The notes under the pieces: generated by a model
The model's input: only the letters and a program-made list of their open reading frames with translations
The model's database searches: none
Told to the model about the DNA's origin: nothing
DNA from: Bordetella parapertussis
GTDB taxonomy: Bacteria > Pseudomonadota > Gammaproteobacteria > Burkholderiales > Burkholderiaceae_C
NCBI GenBank assembly: GCA_945878355.1
Contig: CAMCTC010000032.1
Location: forward strand, 1-46,928
Length of the DNA stretch: 46,928 nt
Direction of reading: 5' to 3'
Shown here: positions 33,220 to 42,621 of the stretch, one piece after another
Layout of the letters: each line of letters begins with the position of its first letter
Position numbering within the stretch: position 1 is the first letter of the stretch
Translations under genes and position numbers: made by a program

Positions 33220-34738
33220 GGCCGACCCCTGACGTGCCGGCCGAGCCAGCGTCCCACAACCCGCTCATCCGCTCGCCGATCATCGCCACCGTGGCTTCGG
33301 CCACCGGCACGCTGGGCGAGACGCGGCCCTGGGCTATCACCAGCAAGCGGTCGCTGATTTCGAACAATTCTTCCAGTTCCTCGCTGACCACCAGCAGCGC
33401 GCAGCCCTCGTCGCGCAGCTTGAGCAAGGCACCGCGGATCTGCGCTGCCGCGCCGACGTCGACGCCCCAGGTCGGCTGCGAGACGACCAACAGCTTGGGG
33501 CCTGCATCGATCTCGCGGCCGACGATGAACTTCTGGAGGTTGCCGCCCGACAGGCTCTTGGCCACCGCGTCCGGGCCACCGGCCTGGACCTTGAACGATG
33601 CGATCAGCTTGGCAGCCAGTTGACGCACTGCCGCGGTGTGGATCCAGCCGCTGCGAGACACTGTTTCAGTGCGGCTGAGCAAGGTGTTCTGCGCCAGGCT
33701 CATGCTCGGCACGGCACCGCGCCCCAGCCGCTCCTCGGGTACGAAGTGCAGGCCGAGGAGGCGGCGTTTTCGAGGCGAAGCCTGGGCGATGTCCTGGCCA
33801 AACAGCGTGATCGAGCCCGGCGACGCGCGCGGGTCCTCACCGGAAATAGCGGCCATCAACTCCTGCTGGCCATTGCCCGACACCCCTGCGACGCCAACGA
33901 TCTCCCCTGCGCGCACCTCGAAGTCGATCGCGGCCAAGGCCGTGCCGAAAGGATTCTGCTTGGCCAGCGAGAGTCCGCGCAGCGCCAACACCACAGCCCC
34001 AGGCTGGGCTGGACGGTGCGCGAGTTCGGGCGGCTCGGCACCGATCATCAAGCGCGACAGGCTGGCGTTGGTCTCGCGCGTCGGGTCGACCTCGCCGGTC
34101 ACCCGTCCTGCGCGCAGCACCGTGCAGTGGTGACACAGCTCACGGATCTCGTCGAGCTTGTGGCTGATGTAGAGGATAGAGCAACCCTTGGCAGCGAGTT
34201 GGCGCAGCGTGACGAACAGCTTGTCGACCGCCTGTGGCGTCAGCACCGAGGTCGGCTCGTCAAGGATCAGCAAAGCGGGGTCGGTCAACAGCGCGCGGAC
34301 GATCTCGACGCGCTGGCGTTCGCCGACCGAAAGCGTGTGCACCGGACGCAGCGGATCGACCTCCAGGCCGTATTCGCCCGAGACATCACGGATGCGCGCG
34401 ATCACCTCGGCCAGCGCCATGCCCTTGCCCAGACCGAGCCAAACATTCTCGGCAGCGGTCAAGGTGTCGAACAACGAGAAATGCTGAAACACCATCGCGA
34501 TGCCCAACGCGCGCGCCTGCTGCGGGTTGGCGATCTGTACCTCACGGCCGTTCCAGCAGATCTGGCCCTCGTCAGGCCGTACCGCGCCGTAGATGATCTT
34601 CATCAGCGTGCTCTTGCCGGCGCCGTTCTCGCCCAGCACCGCATGAATTTGGCCAGCGGCGACGCCCAGCGACACACGGTCGTTGGCGCGCACGGCGGGG
34701 TACTGCTTGCTGATGCCCGTCAGTTCGAGTCTGAGCAT
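33206..34738 (-). CDS. Double-domain ABC ATPase of the nucleoside/purine importer
   Basis: Nucleotide-binding subunit with two ABC domains fused, 510 residues, as in YufO/RbsA-type importers. Domain 1 has Walker A GENGAGKST (36-44), FQHFSLFDTLT, signature LSVGERQR and Walker B LLILDEPTSVLTP. Domain 2 has the usual degenerate Walker A (GVAGVSGNGQQEL) and a good signature LSGGNLQK. Start 34738 is chosen because LRLELTGISKQYPAV is the family opening; an extension to 34810 would run into the guanine deaminase gene. It begins 13 bp after that gene's stop. Confidence 0.93.
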   Translation of the reverse strand: MLRLELTGISKQYPAVRANDRVSLGVAAGQIHAVLGENGAGKSTLMKIIYGAVRPDEGQICWNGREVQIANPQQARALGIAMVFQHFSLFDTLTAAENVWLGLGKGMALAEVIARIRDVSGEYGLEVDPLRPVHTLSVGERQRVEIVRALLTDPALLILDEPTSVLTPQAVDKLFVTLRQLAAKGCSILYISHKLDEIRELCHHCTVLRAGRVTGEVDPTRETNASLSRLMIGAEPPELAHRPAQPGAVVLALRGLSLAKQNPFGTALAAIDFEVRAGEIVGVAGVSGNGQQELMAAISGEDPRASPGSITLFGQDIAQASPRKRRLLGLHFVPEERLGRGAVPSMSLAQNTLLSRTETVSRSGWIHTAAVRQLAAKLIASFKVQAGGPDAVAKSLSGGNLQKFIVGREIDAGPKLLVVSQPTWGVDVGAAAQIRGALLKLRDEGCALLVVSEELEELFEISDRLLVIAQGRVSPSVPVAEATVAMIGERMSGLWDAGSAGTSGVGHAQA

Positions 34739-34751
34739 GGGTTTCTCTTGG

Positions 34752-36077
34752 TCAGTCTTTGAGGTATCGACGCACACCGCCGACCCAGGATTCGACAAGG
34801 TTACGCTCATCGCCCAGCATCATCCAGGCGAACACCCGCTCATGCAACTCGCGGGCCAGGCCGTCGCGGCGAAGCGCCACCGGGCCGACGGCCCAGTCCC
34901 ACAGGCAGGCATCGGCCATCAGTCCGGGCTCGAACGAGCCGATCTCATGGCCTAACTGCAAGGCCTGCGCAGCGCCACGGGTGGCCGCATGCAGCAAAGC
35001 CCAGGCGCTGAGCCTTTGGCCCGCCATCGCCTGCAACTTGTAGCCGTCGGCCAGGTTGCGCAGCATCGCCAGCGACGTGCCGCCACCGACATCGGACGCC
35101 AGGCTGACGTTGACGCCTTGCTCGGCTGCCTGCCGCCAGCCAAAAAGCCCGCTGCCCAGGAACAGGTTGGACGATGGGCAGAAAGCGATCTGCGCGCCGG
35201 TCTGGTGCAGCAAGCGGCGGTCGGCGTCGTCGAGCCAGATGCCATGCGCCAGCACCGATCGCTCGGTCAGCAGCCCGTGGCCGGCGTAGACATCGAGGTA
35301 GCTGCGAGCCTCGGGAAACAGCTCGGCAATCCAGGCCACCTCGGCCCGGTTTTCGGCGACATGGGTTTGCAGGTAGACACCGGGATGATCGGCCAGCAGC
35401 CGGCCGGCCATTGCCAGCTGCGCCGGGCTGCTGGTCACTGCGAAGCGCGGCGTCACCGCGTAGGCCAGCCGACCGACGCCATGCCAGCGAGCTATCAACG
35501 CGCGGCAATCGCGCTCTGCCTGAACCACATCGTCTCGCAGCGCCTCGGGCGCGTGCCGGTCCATCAGCACCTTGCCGGTGACCAGGCGCATGCCGCGCTC
35601 GCGCGCAGCCTCGAACAAGGCCTCGGTGCTGGCCAGGTGCACGGTCGGAAAGACCACCGCCGACGTGCTGCCATGGGCCAGCAAGGCGTCGAGGAACAGC
35701 GCCGCCGCGGCTTGCGCGAAAGCCGGGTCGGCATGCCTGGCCTCGGCCGGAAAGGTGTAGCGCTCAAGCCAGTCCAAGAGCTCGGTGCCCCAGGAGGCGA
35801 TCACGTCGAGCTGCGGGCTGTGGACATGGGTGTCGATGAAACCAGGCATCAGCAGCTGGCCGTTGCGGTCGAGCTTGAGCCAGTCGTCGCCCGGCGCCTC
35901 GGGCTGCACCGCAGCGATCCGGCCAGCGGCGTCGATCAGCAGCCAGTGCGCCGGGCGCCAGCGAACCGCCGGGCTGTGCGGGTCGGCCAGGCCGGGGTCG
36001 GCCCGGAAGTCGAGCAGGTCGGCGAGGATCGCCGTGGGCACAGCTGCCGCCCGAGCTCGCACCGACAGGCCGCTCAT
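34752..36077 (-). CDS. guaD: Guanine deaminase
   Basis: Amidohydrolase converting guanine to xanthine, 441 residues. Metal ligands and substrate residues are visible: PGFIDTHVHSPQ with His84 and His86, FPTVH, TPRFAVTSSPAQ, QTHVAEN, LAHGIWLDDAD and SDVGGGTSLAM. The closing FAWMMLGDERNLVESWVGG is typical of bacterial GuaD. Its ATG overlaps the LysR stop by 4 bp (ATGA). The product feeds the divergent xanthine dehydrogenase. Confidence 0.95.
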   Translation of the reverse strand: MSGLSVRARAAAVPTAILADLLDFRADPGLADPHSPAVRWRPAHWLLIDAAGRIAAVQPEAPGDDWLKLDRNGQLLMPGFIDTHVHSPQLDVIASWGTELLDWLERYTFPAEARHADPAFAQAAAALFLDALLAHGSTSAVVFPTVHLASTEALFEAARERGMRLVTGKVLMDRHAPEALRDDVVQAERDCRALIARWHGVGRLAYAVTPRFAVTSSPAQLAMAGRLLADHPGVYLQTHVAENRAEVAWIAELFPEARSYLDVYAGHGLLTERSVLAHGIWLDDADRRLLHQTGAQIAFCPSSNLFLGSGLFGWRQAAEQGVNVSLASDVGGGTSLAMLRNLADGYKLQAMAGQRLSAWALLHAATRGAAQALQLGHEIGSFEPGLMADACLWDWAVGPVALRRDGLARELHERVFAWMMLGDERNLVESWVGGVRRYLKD

Positions 36078-37027
36078 GCCAGCCCTCCCGCCAGCTCACG
36101 CGCCACGTCACGCACCTGCTCGCGCAACCAGCGCACCGCCGGCGAGGCATGGGTCAGGTCGTGCCAGAGCTGGTAATAGGTCAGCGGCGGAAACACCACC
36201 GGACAGCGCAGGATGCGAACCGGCAGCTTGCCGATGTAGCGGCTGCAGAACTGGCGGCCGGTGGTCAGCACCAGGCTGGTGCGGGCGACCATCGCCGGCG
36301 CCAAGCCGAAGTGCGGACTGCGGACGACGATGCGGCGCTGCAAGCCCTGGGCTTGGAGGTGCTCGTCGACGACGCCGACACCGCCGGCGTGCAGCGGCGT
36401 CGGCGCGATGTGCTCGCTGGCGAGATAGCGCTCAACAGTCCATTGGCGCGGGTTGCGCAGCGCTGAGTGGCTCTGCGACACCAGGCAGACGATCTCGTCG
36501 CTGACCAGGCGGCCCAGGTGCAGCTCTTCCGGCGGCGCCAACCAGTTGCCGACCACCAGATCGACCTCGCCGCGAGCCAAGTGGCCGCGGTAGTCGTAGT
36601 CACGGGTCAGCGGCAGCAAGTCCAGTGTCACGCCTGGCGCCTGTGCCCTCACCCGCGCGACCAATTCGGGCAGGAACAGCGGGTCGAGGTAATCGCTGGC
36701 GGCGATGCGCCAGGTTTGAGACGCCGCAGCCGGCAAGAAAACCTGGGCAGCGGCATGGCCTCCGAACAGCGCTTGCGCGCCCTGCAGCACCTGGGACGCC
36801 GCCGGCAGCAGTGACAAAGCCACCGCGGTGGGCGACATGCCACCGCCGGCTCGCACCAGCAAGGGGTCGCCGATCAGGCCACGCAGGCGCTTGAGCTGGG
36901 CCGACAGTGCCGGCTGGCTGGTTTGAAGCTTGAGGGCTGCGCGCGAGACACTGCGCTCGGTGATCAAGGTATGGAAAGCCCGAATGAGTGAGAGCTCGAT
37001 CTTGTCCAAAGCCAAGGCTGTAGTCAT
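36074..37027 (-). CDS. LysR-family regulator of the purine locus
   Basis: LysR-type regulator of 317 residues. The HTH is residues about 12-70 (LSLIRAFHTLITERSVSRAA, then TSQPALSAQLKRLRG), followed by the effector domain from about residue 95. It is the first gene of the minus-strand purine operon (coupled to guaD) and divergent from xdhABC, with a 17-bp palindrome in the 70-bp gap. Both arms of the locus are therefore likely to be under its control. Its effector could be a purine intermediate. Confidence 0.92.
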   Translation of the reverse strand: MTTALALDKIELSLIRAFHTLITERSVSRAALKLQTSQPALSAQLKRLRGLIGDPLLVRAGGGMSPTAVALSLLPAASQVLQGAQALFGGHAAAQVFLPAAASQTWRIAASDYLDPLFLPELVARVRAQAPGVTLDLLPLTRDYDYRGHLARGEVDLVVGNWLAPPEELHLGRLVSDEIVCLVSQSHSALRNPRQWTVERYLASEHIAPTPLHAGGVGVVDEHLQAQGLQRRIVVRSPHFGLAPAMVARTSLVLTTGRQFCSRYIGKLPVRILRCPVVFPPLTYYQLWHDLTHASPAVRWLREQVRDVARELAGGLA

Positions 37028-37036
37028 AACAAATTT

Positions 37037-37053
37037 CTGATAACAATTATCAG
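37037..37053. promoter_or_regulatory. Candidate LysR operator in the xdh/guaD divergent gap
   Basis: CTGATAA-CAA-TTATCAG is a perfect 17-bp palindrome, AT-rich, 10 bp from the regulator start and 45 bp from the xdhA ATG. It contains the T-N11-A pattern of LysR sites. Its central place between the divergent genes supports auto-control together with xdh control. Confidence 0.7.
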
Positions 37054-37097
37054 TCTAAATGCATACCACGGCTGCGCGGAGGCGCTACCTTACGGGT

Positions 37098-38591
37098 ATG
37101 TCCCAAGCCGCCTCGCCTGCACGACCGATTCGCTTTGTTCACCGCGGCGAGACCTTGTCGGTGCAAGGTCTCGAATCCACCACCTCGGTGCTGAACTGGC
37201 TGCGCGAGCACGCCGGCTGCACCGGCACCAAAGAGGGCTGCAACGAGGGCGATTGCGGTGCCTGCACCGTGCTGGTCGGCGAGCTGCAGGCCGACGACAG
37301 CGTCAGCTTCAAGCCGGTCAACAGCTGCATACAGTTCCTGCCCACGCTCGACGGCAAGGTCTTGGTCACGGTCGAAGACCTGGGTGGACGCCACCCGGCC
37401 CAGCAAGCGATGGTGGCTTGCCACGGTTCGCAATGCGGCTTCTGCACGCCGGGCTTCGTGATGTCGCTCGCGGCCTGCCACGATCGCCATCGCGCTGCAG
37501 GCACCCAAGCCACCCGACAACAACTGGCCGACGACTTGTCGGGCAATTTGTGTCGCTGCACCGGTTACCGGCCGATCCTCGACGCCGGCGAACACATGTT
37601 CACACTGAAGGCCGGCGAGGCGAAGCCACTCGCCGATGCGTCCACTGTTGCGGCACTGAAGGCGCTGCGCGGCGACGCTGCGCTGCAGTTCAACGCACCC
37701 ACACCCTTCCACGCGCCGCGCAGCCTGGACGACCTGGCCGCGCTGTGCGCCGCCAAGCCCGGCGCGCGCTTGCTGGCGGGCGGCACCGATGTGGCGCTGT
37801 GGGTGAACAAGCAGTTCCGCAAGCTGGGTGAAATCATCTACCTCGGCGAGGTGGCCGAGCTCAAGACGATAGAACTCGCCAAGGGCTGGCTGACGATAGG
37901 CGCCGGCGCTTCGTTGGAGGCGGCTTGGGCAGCGCTGGCCAGACATTGGCCTGACAGCCGCGAGATGGGTTTGCGTTTCGCCTCGCTGCCGGTGCGCGAG
38001 GTCGGCACGATGGGCGGCAACATCGCCAACGGCTCGCCGATCGGCGACAGCGCACCGGTGTTGATCGCATTGGGCGCCGAGATCTCGCTGCGGCTCGGCG
38101 ACCGGCGGCGCACGATGCCGCTGCAGGACTTCTACCTCGACTACCTGCGCAACCGGCTTGAGCCCGGCGAGTTCGTTCAAGCGCTGCGACTGCCGCTGCC
38201 CGGGCCGGACCAGGCGCAGAGGGAGACACTGAGGGTCTACAAACTCAGCAAACGCCACGACTGCGACATCTCCGGGCTGGCCGCCGGGCTCTGGCTGAAG
38301 TTCGAGGACGACCGGGTGGTCGATGCACGCTTCGCGTTCGGCGGCATGGCGGCCATCGTCAGGCGCGCCGCTGGGGCCGAAGCCGCGGTGCGAGGCCAGC
38401 TTTGGACCGAGACCACGGTGCGGTCAGCGATGCGGGCGCTGGACGCCGATTTCCAGCCACTGTCCGACCTGCGCGCCAGCGCCAGCTACCGCCGCCGCAC
38501 CGCGCGCAATCTGCTGCAGCGGCTGTGGCTGGAGACACGGGCCGACGCGCCGCTGCCAGCCGACCAGGTGTCGGTGTGGAGCGCCGCATGA
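37098..38591 (+). CDS. xdhA: Xanthine dehydrogenase small subunit (2Fe-2S and FAD)
   Basis: Carries electrons from the molybdenum site to NAD through two [2Fe-2S] clusters and FAD. The 497-residue protein has C48, C53, C56 and C77 for one cluster and C113, C116, C152 and C154 for the other (CGFCTPGF, CRCTGYRPI). The FAD domain from about 195 to 370 contains LLAGGTDVALWV and VGTMGGNIANGSPIGD. Start 37098 gives a conventional N-terminus; an in-frame ATG at 37059 is also possible and would add 13 residues. Confidence 0.95.
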   Translation: MSQAASPARPIRFVHRGETLSVQGLESTTSVLNWLREHAGCTGTKEGCNEGDCGACTVLVGELQADDSVSFKPVNSCIQFLPTLDGKVLVTVEDLGGRHPAQQAMVACHGSQCGFCTPGFVMSLAACHDRHRAAGTQATRQQLADDLSGNLCRCTGYRPILDAGEHMFTLKAGEAKPLADASTVAALKALRGDAALQFNAPTPFHAPRSLDDLAALCAAKPGARLLAGGTDVALWVNKQFRKLGEIIYLGEVAELKTIELAKGWLTIGAGASLEAAWAALARHWPDSREMGLRFASLPVREVGTMGGNIANGSPIGDSAPVLIALGAEISLRLGDRRRTMPLQDFYLDYLRNRLEPGEFVQALRLPLPGPDQAQRETLRVYKLSKRHDCDISGLAAGLWLKFEDDRVVDARFAFGGMAAIVRRAAGAEAAVRGQLWTETTVRSAMRALDADFQPLSDLRASASYRRRTARNLLQRLWLETRADAPLPADQVSVWSAA

Positions 38592-41008
38592 GCGCCGCCC
38601 GGCCCACCCAATCGCCACCGACACCGGCACCGACGCCGCTGGCACTGGCCAGCGCCGAGGCCCACAGGCATGCCACCGGCGCGCGCGTCGGCATCAGCCT
38701 GCCGCATGAATCGGCGCACCTGCATGTCGCCGGCGCCGCGCCCTACATCGACGACCTGCCCGAGTTGGCCGGCACGCTGCATGCCGCGCTCGGCCTGTCG
38801 CCGGCCGCGCATGGCCGGCTGCTGGCGATCGACCTGGCGCTGCTGCGGGCCCAGCCCGGCGTGGTGGCGGTCTTCACCGCAGCAGACTTCCCCGGCCCCA
38901 ACGATTGCGGGCCCATCGTCCACGACGACCCCATCCTGGCAGAGGGCAGCGTGCGCCATGTCGGCCAGCCGGTGTTCGCGGTGGTTGCCCAGACCCGCGA
39001 CGCCGCCCGTCGGGCCGCCGCGCTGGCCGGCCAGGCGCTGCGCATAGACCTCTTGCCGGCGCTGCTGACCGCACTCGACGCCCATGCGGCGCAGCAGTAC
39101 GTGGTGCCGCCCATGCACCTGGCGCGCGGCGATGCCGACGCCGCACTGGAGGCCGCGCCGCACCGGCTGCAAGGCAGCTTCGCGCTCGGCGGGCAGGAGC
39201 AGTTCTACCTTGAGGGCCAGATCAGCTACGCCCTGCCGCAGGAAGACGGCGGCCTGCTGCTGCACTGCAGCACCCAGCACCCGAGCGAGATGCAGCACCT
39301 GGTAGCCAACGCGCTGCAACTCGCCTCGCACCAGGTGCAGGTGCAGTGCCGGCGCATGGGCGGCGGCTTCGGCGGCAAGGAAAGCCAGAGCGCGTTGTTC
39401 GCCTGCGTCGCCGCGCTGGCCGCGCACAAGTTGCAGCGGCCGGTCAAGCTGCGGCCAGACCGCGACGACGACTTCGCGGTCACCGGCCGCCGCCACGGCT
39501 TCGACTTCGCTTGGGACGTGGGCTTCGACGACATCGGCCGCATCCTGGGCGTGACGGTCGACATGGTGGCCAACGCCGGCCATTCGGCCGACCTGTCGCC
39601 GCCGGTGATGACGCGCGCGCTGTGCCATTTCGACAACGCCTACTGGCTGCCCGCAGTGACGATGCACGGCTATTGCGCGAAGACCAACACCCAGAGCAAC
39701 ACCGCCTTCCGCGGCTTCGGCGGGCCGCAGGGCGCGCTGGCGATCGAGTTGATCCTCGACAGTGTGGCGCGCCGACTGGGCGCCGACCCGCTGGCGGTAC
39801 GTCGCGCCAATTTCTACGCCGGCGCACCGTGCAACGTCACACCATACGAGCAGGTGGTCGAGGACAACATCCTGCCGCCGCTGGTCGATCAGTTGGCACG
39901 GCAAGCCGACTACGCCGCCCGGCGCGCGGCGATCGCCGCCTACAACGCCGCCAGCCCGGTGCTCAAGCGCGGCATCGCGCTGACGCCGGTCAAGTTCGGC
40001 ATCTCGTTCAACGTCGCCCACTTCAACCAGGCCGGCGCGCTGGTGCATGTCTACGCCGACGGGTCGGTGCTGGTCAACCATGGCGGCACCGAGATGGGCC
40101 AGGGCCTGAACACCAAGGTGGCGCAGGTGGTGGCGCATGAGCTGGGGCTGGATTTTGACCGCGTGCGGGTCAGCGCCACCGACACGCAGAAAGTGGCCAA
40201 CAGCTCGGCCACCGCGGCGTCCACCGGCGCCGACCTGAACGGCAAGGCCGCACAAGACGCGGCGCGCCAGATCCGCGAGCGCCTGGCGGCCTGGTGGGCG
40301 CTGCAGCAGGGTGTGGCCGCAGCCGCACTGCAGTTTGCCAACGGCTGGGTCAGCGCCGGCGCGCAGGGCCCGCGCATCGCCTTCGGCGAGTTGGTGATGC
40401 AGGCCTACCAGGCCCGCATCCAGCTCTGGAGCGACGGTTTCTACGCCACCCCCGGCCTGCACTGGGACCGGACCCGGCTCAAGGGCAAGCCCTTCCAATA
40501 CTTCGCCTACGGCGCGGCCTGCAGCGAGGTGGTGGTCGACACGCTGAGCGGCGAGCACAAGGTCTTGCGAGCCGACCTGCTACACGACGTCGGCCAGTCC
40601 TTGAACCCGGCGATAGACATCGGCCAGATCGAAGGCGCGTTCATCCAGGGCATGGGCTGGCTGACGATGGAGGAACTCTGGTGGCAGCCCTTGGACGGGT
40701 CGCGCAACAGCGGCAAGCTGATGACCCACGCCCCCAGCACCTACAAGATCCCGACCGCCAACGATGTGCCGGCGCATTTCGACACCCGGCTGTACGACGC
40801 CCCCAACCAAGCCGACACCATCCACCGCAGCAAGGCGGTGGGCGAGCCGCCGCTGCTGCTGGCGTTCTCGGTGTTTCTGGCGATACGCGATGCGGTGTCG
40901 GCTATCAGTGACCACCGCGTCGACCCGCCGCTGCGCGCACCGGCCACGCCCGAGGCGGTGCTGGACGCGATCGACGTGGTCGAAGCATCAAGACCGGCTG
41001 CGACGTGA
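38588..41008 (+). CDS. xdhB: Xanthine dehydrogenase molybdopterin-binding subunit
   Basis: Catalytic subunit oxidising hypoxanthine to xanthine and xanthine to urate, 806 residues. Motifs in order: HESAHLHVAGAAPYIDDLP, GGQEQFYLEGQ, the molybdopterin loop GGGFGGKESQ, FRGFGGPQG, GTEMGQGLNTK, and near the C-terminus AVGEPPLLLAF with the catalytic glutamate. The active-site arginine expected for purine binding is plausibly in FRGFGG. ATG overlaps the xdhA stop by 4 bp. Confidence 0.95.
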   Translation: MSAARPTQSPPTPAPTPLALASAEAHRHATGARVGISLPHESAHLHVAGAAPYIDDLPELAGTLHAALGLSPAAHGRLLAIDLALLRAQPGVVAVFTAADFPGPNDCGPIVHDDPILAEGSVRHVGQPVFAVVAQTRDAARRAAALAGQALRIDLLPALLTALDAHAAQQYVVPPMHLARGDADAALEAAPHRLQGSFALGGQEQFYLEGQISYALPQEDGGLLLHCSTQHPSEMQHLVANALQLASHQVQVQCRRMGGGFGGKESQSALFACVAALAAHKLQRPVKLRPDRDDDFAVTGRRHGFDFAWDVGFDDIGRILGVTVDMVANAGHSADLSPPVMTRALCHFDNAYWLPAVTMHGYCAKTNTQSNTAFRGFGGPQGALAIELILDSVARRLGADPLAVRRANFYAGAPCNVTPYEQVVEDNILPPLVDQLARQADYAARRAAIAAYNAASPVLKRGIALTPVKFGISFNVAHFNQAGALVHVYADGSVLVNHGGTEMGQGLNTKVAQVVAHELGLDFDRVRVSATDTQKVANSSATAASTGADLNGKAAQDAARQIRERLAAWWALQQGVAAAALQFANGWVSAGAQGPRIAFGELVMQAYQARIQLWSDGFYATPGLHWDRTRLKGKPFQYFAYGAACSEVVVDTLSGEHKVLRADLLHDVGQSLNPAIDIGQIEGAFIQGMGWLTMEELWWQPLDGSRNSGKLMTHAPSTYKIPTANDVPAHFDTRLYDAPNQADTIHRSKAVGEPPLLLAFSVFLAIRDAVSAISDHRVDPPLRAPATPEAVLDAIDVVEASRPAAT

Positions 41009-41817
41009 TCCTGCCGCCCGACCCCAGGTCACTGGCCCAGCAATGGCTGGACCAGGGCCGGCCGGCGATGCTGGTGCAGGTGATCGCCAGCCGAGGCTCG
41101 GTGCCGCGCGAGGCCGGCACAAAGATGCTGGTGAGCGCCGACGCGGTGGCGGGCACGATCGGTGGCGGCCAGTTGGAGCTCCAGGCCATCGCTGCCGCGC
41201 GAGCCCTGTTGTCCACCGGGCAATCCGGGCCTGTAGACCATCACTTCGCGCTCGGCCCGACGCTGGGCCAGTGCTGCGGCGGTGCGCTGGACTTGCGGAC
41301 CGAGCGGCTCGACGCGATCGCGCTGGCAACCTGGCCTGAAGTGCCAGCGCTGTTCACGCTTCAGCTCTACGGCGCAGGCCATGTCGGCCGGGCCATCGTG
41401 CAACTGCTCCAGACCTTGGCCTGCCGAGTGCAGTGGATTGACGAGCGCGAAGCCGAATTTCCGGCTGAGGCCTCGGCGCCTCACATCGAACGCCTGTGCG
41501 TCGAGTCGGTCCAGGCCGAAGTGCGCGATGCGCCGCCGGGTGCCTTCTACCTCGTGCTCACCCACAGCCATGCACTCGATCTGGCGATCACCGAAGCGGT
41601 GCTGCGGCGCGGTGACTTCGGCTATCTCGGGCTGATCGGCTCAACCACCAAGCGGGCGAAATTCCTTCGCCGCTTCGAACAGCGAGGCATTGCCGACGAG
41701 GTCATCGCGCGACTGACCTGCCCGATCGGTGTGCCGGGCATCGCCGGCAAACAACCGGAGGTGATTGCGCTGGCTGTGGTCGCGCAGTTGCTGCAGCAGG
41801 CCAGCCAACCCCAGTGA
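41005..41817 (+). CDS. xdhC: Xanthine dehydrogenase accessory protein XdhC
   Basis: Binds molybdenum cofactor, promotes its sulfuration and inserts it into XdhB. The 270-residue product has the N-terminal XdhC motif ASRGSVPREAGTKML and GTIGGGQLE, plus a C-terminal Rossmann part starting LYGAGHVGRAIVQLL. A GTG start at 41005 overlaps the xdhB stop (GTGA), supporting this start over later ATGs. Its stop pairs with the stop of the convergent Crp/Fnr gene in a hairpin. Confidence 0.93.
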   Translation: MILPPDPRSLAQQWLDQGRPAMLVQVIASRGSVPREAGTKMLVSADAVAGTIGGGQLELQAIAAARALLSTGQSGPVDHHFALGPTLGQCCGGALDLRTERLDAIALATWPEVPALFTLQLYGAGHVGRAIVQLLQTLACRVQWIDEREAEFPAEASAPHIERLCVESVQAEVRDAPPGAFYLVLTHSHALDLAITEAVLRRGDFGYLGLIGSTTKRAKFLRRFEQRGIADEVIARLTCPIGVPGIAGKQPEVIALAVVAQLLQQASQPQ

Positions 41818-41835
41818 CCGGCAAGCCGCCGGTCA
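41815..41835. terminator. Hairpin built from two convergent stop codons
   Basis: TGACCGGC (41815-41822) and GCCGGTCA (41828-41835) form a perfect 8-bp stem with a 5-nt loop. The left TGA is the xdhC stop and the right TCA is the complement of the Crp/Fnr-gene stop. No T-run follows. It is probably a compact bidirectional terminator or RNA end-protector. Confidence 0.55.
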
Positions 41836-42621
41836 GGACTGCGCCAAGCGCGCCAGTGCTGGCGGGTCGAGCACTCGCACGTTGTAGCCGCTGACCTCGA
41901 TCACGCCTTGCCGGCTGAAGCTGCGCATCAGGCGAGACAAGGTCTCGGGCGTGATGGCCAACTGCGATGCCACGTCGCGCTTGCGCTCATGCAGCCTGAC
42001 CATCGCTTGGCCTGCAACATCGGACGCCGGCTCGCAGCGTCGGTGCAGCCACTGCGCCAACCTGGCCGGCGCGTCCTTGTGCATCAGCTCATGGGTATTG
42101 ACCGCCAGCGCTTGCACCTCGCGTGCCAGACCCTGGATCAAGCGCTGCGCCAAGCCCGGAAACCGCGCCAGTCGCGCTTCCAAGGCTTCGCAGGGGAACT
42201 CGATCACGCTCGCCGGGCCCAGCGCCTGGGCGTCCATCGAGTGCGGTTCAGCCAACCAGGCTGAACTCAGGTCCAGCCAGGCCGGGCCTCGAACGATGCG
42301 TTCGGTACGGAAGATGCCATCCGAGGTGCGAAAACCCAGCGCAACCTCGCCGCAGCGCAAGGCCACCAGCGTGCTGGCCGCCTTGCTGCGACTGAGAACA
42401 CTCTGACCTTGCGACACCTGACGGGTCTGGGCCATGCCCTCCAAGGCTTTTAGCTCGTCATCATCCAAAGCCGCGCCGCCAAGCAGGGCCCCCCACAGCG
42501 CCGCATCGACAGAGCCCACGGGAGGGGTTCGATCGTGTGTGGACGCTGCCAGATCGATAGGGCGGTGAGCACCAGCGCGATCGGGCAACAGCGCCAGTGG
42601 GACAGGATAAGGATGTTCCAT
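41833..42621 (-). CDS. Crp/Fnr-family transcriptional regulator
   Basis: cAMP-receptor/FNR superfamily regulator, 262 residues. The N-terminal cyclic-nucleotide-binding-like barrel is around residues 50-150; the C-terminal winged HTH has LHERKRDVASQLAITPETLSR (about 207-227). It lacks the four-cysteine cluster of oxygen-sensing FNR, so it probably does not sense oxygen through an iron-sulfur cluster. The first 30 residues have no family likeness, so a later start is possible. An FNR-type half-site lies upstream. It is convergent with xdhC. Confidence 0.85.
   Translation of the reverse strand: MEHPYPVPLALLPDRAGAHRPIDLAASTHDRTPPVGSVDAALWGALLGGAALDDDELKALEGMAQTRQVSQGQSVLSRSKAASTLVALRCGEVALGFRTSDGIFRTERIVRGPAWLDLSSAWLAEPHSMDAQALGPASVIEFPCEALEARLARFPGLAQRLIQGLAREVQALAVNTHELMHKDAPARLAQWLHRRCEPASDVAGQAMVRLHERKRDVASQLAITPETLSRLMRSFSRQGVIEVSGYNVRVLDPPALARLAQS

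Noticed and set aside
38486..40558. 690-codon minus-strand frame opposite xdhB
   Set aside because: A long antisense frame caused by GC-rich third positions of xdhB; no family features.
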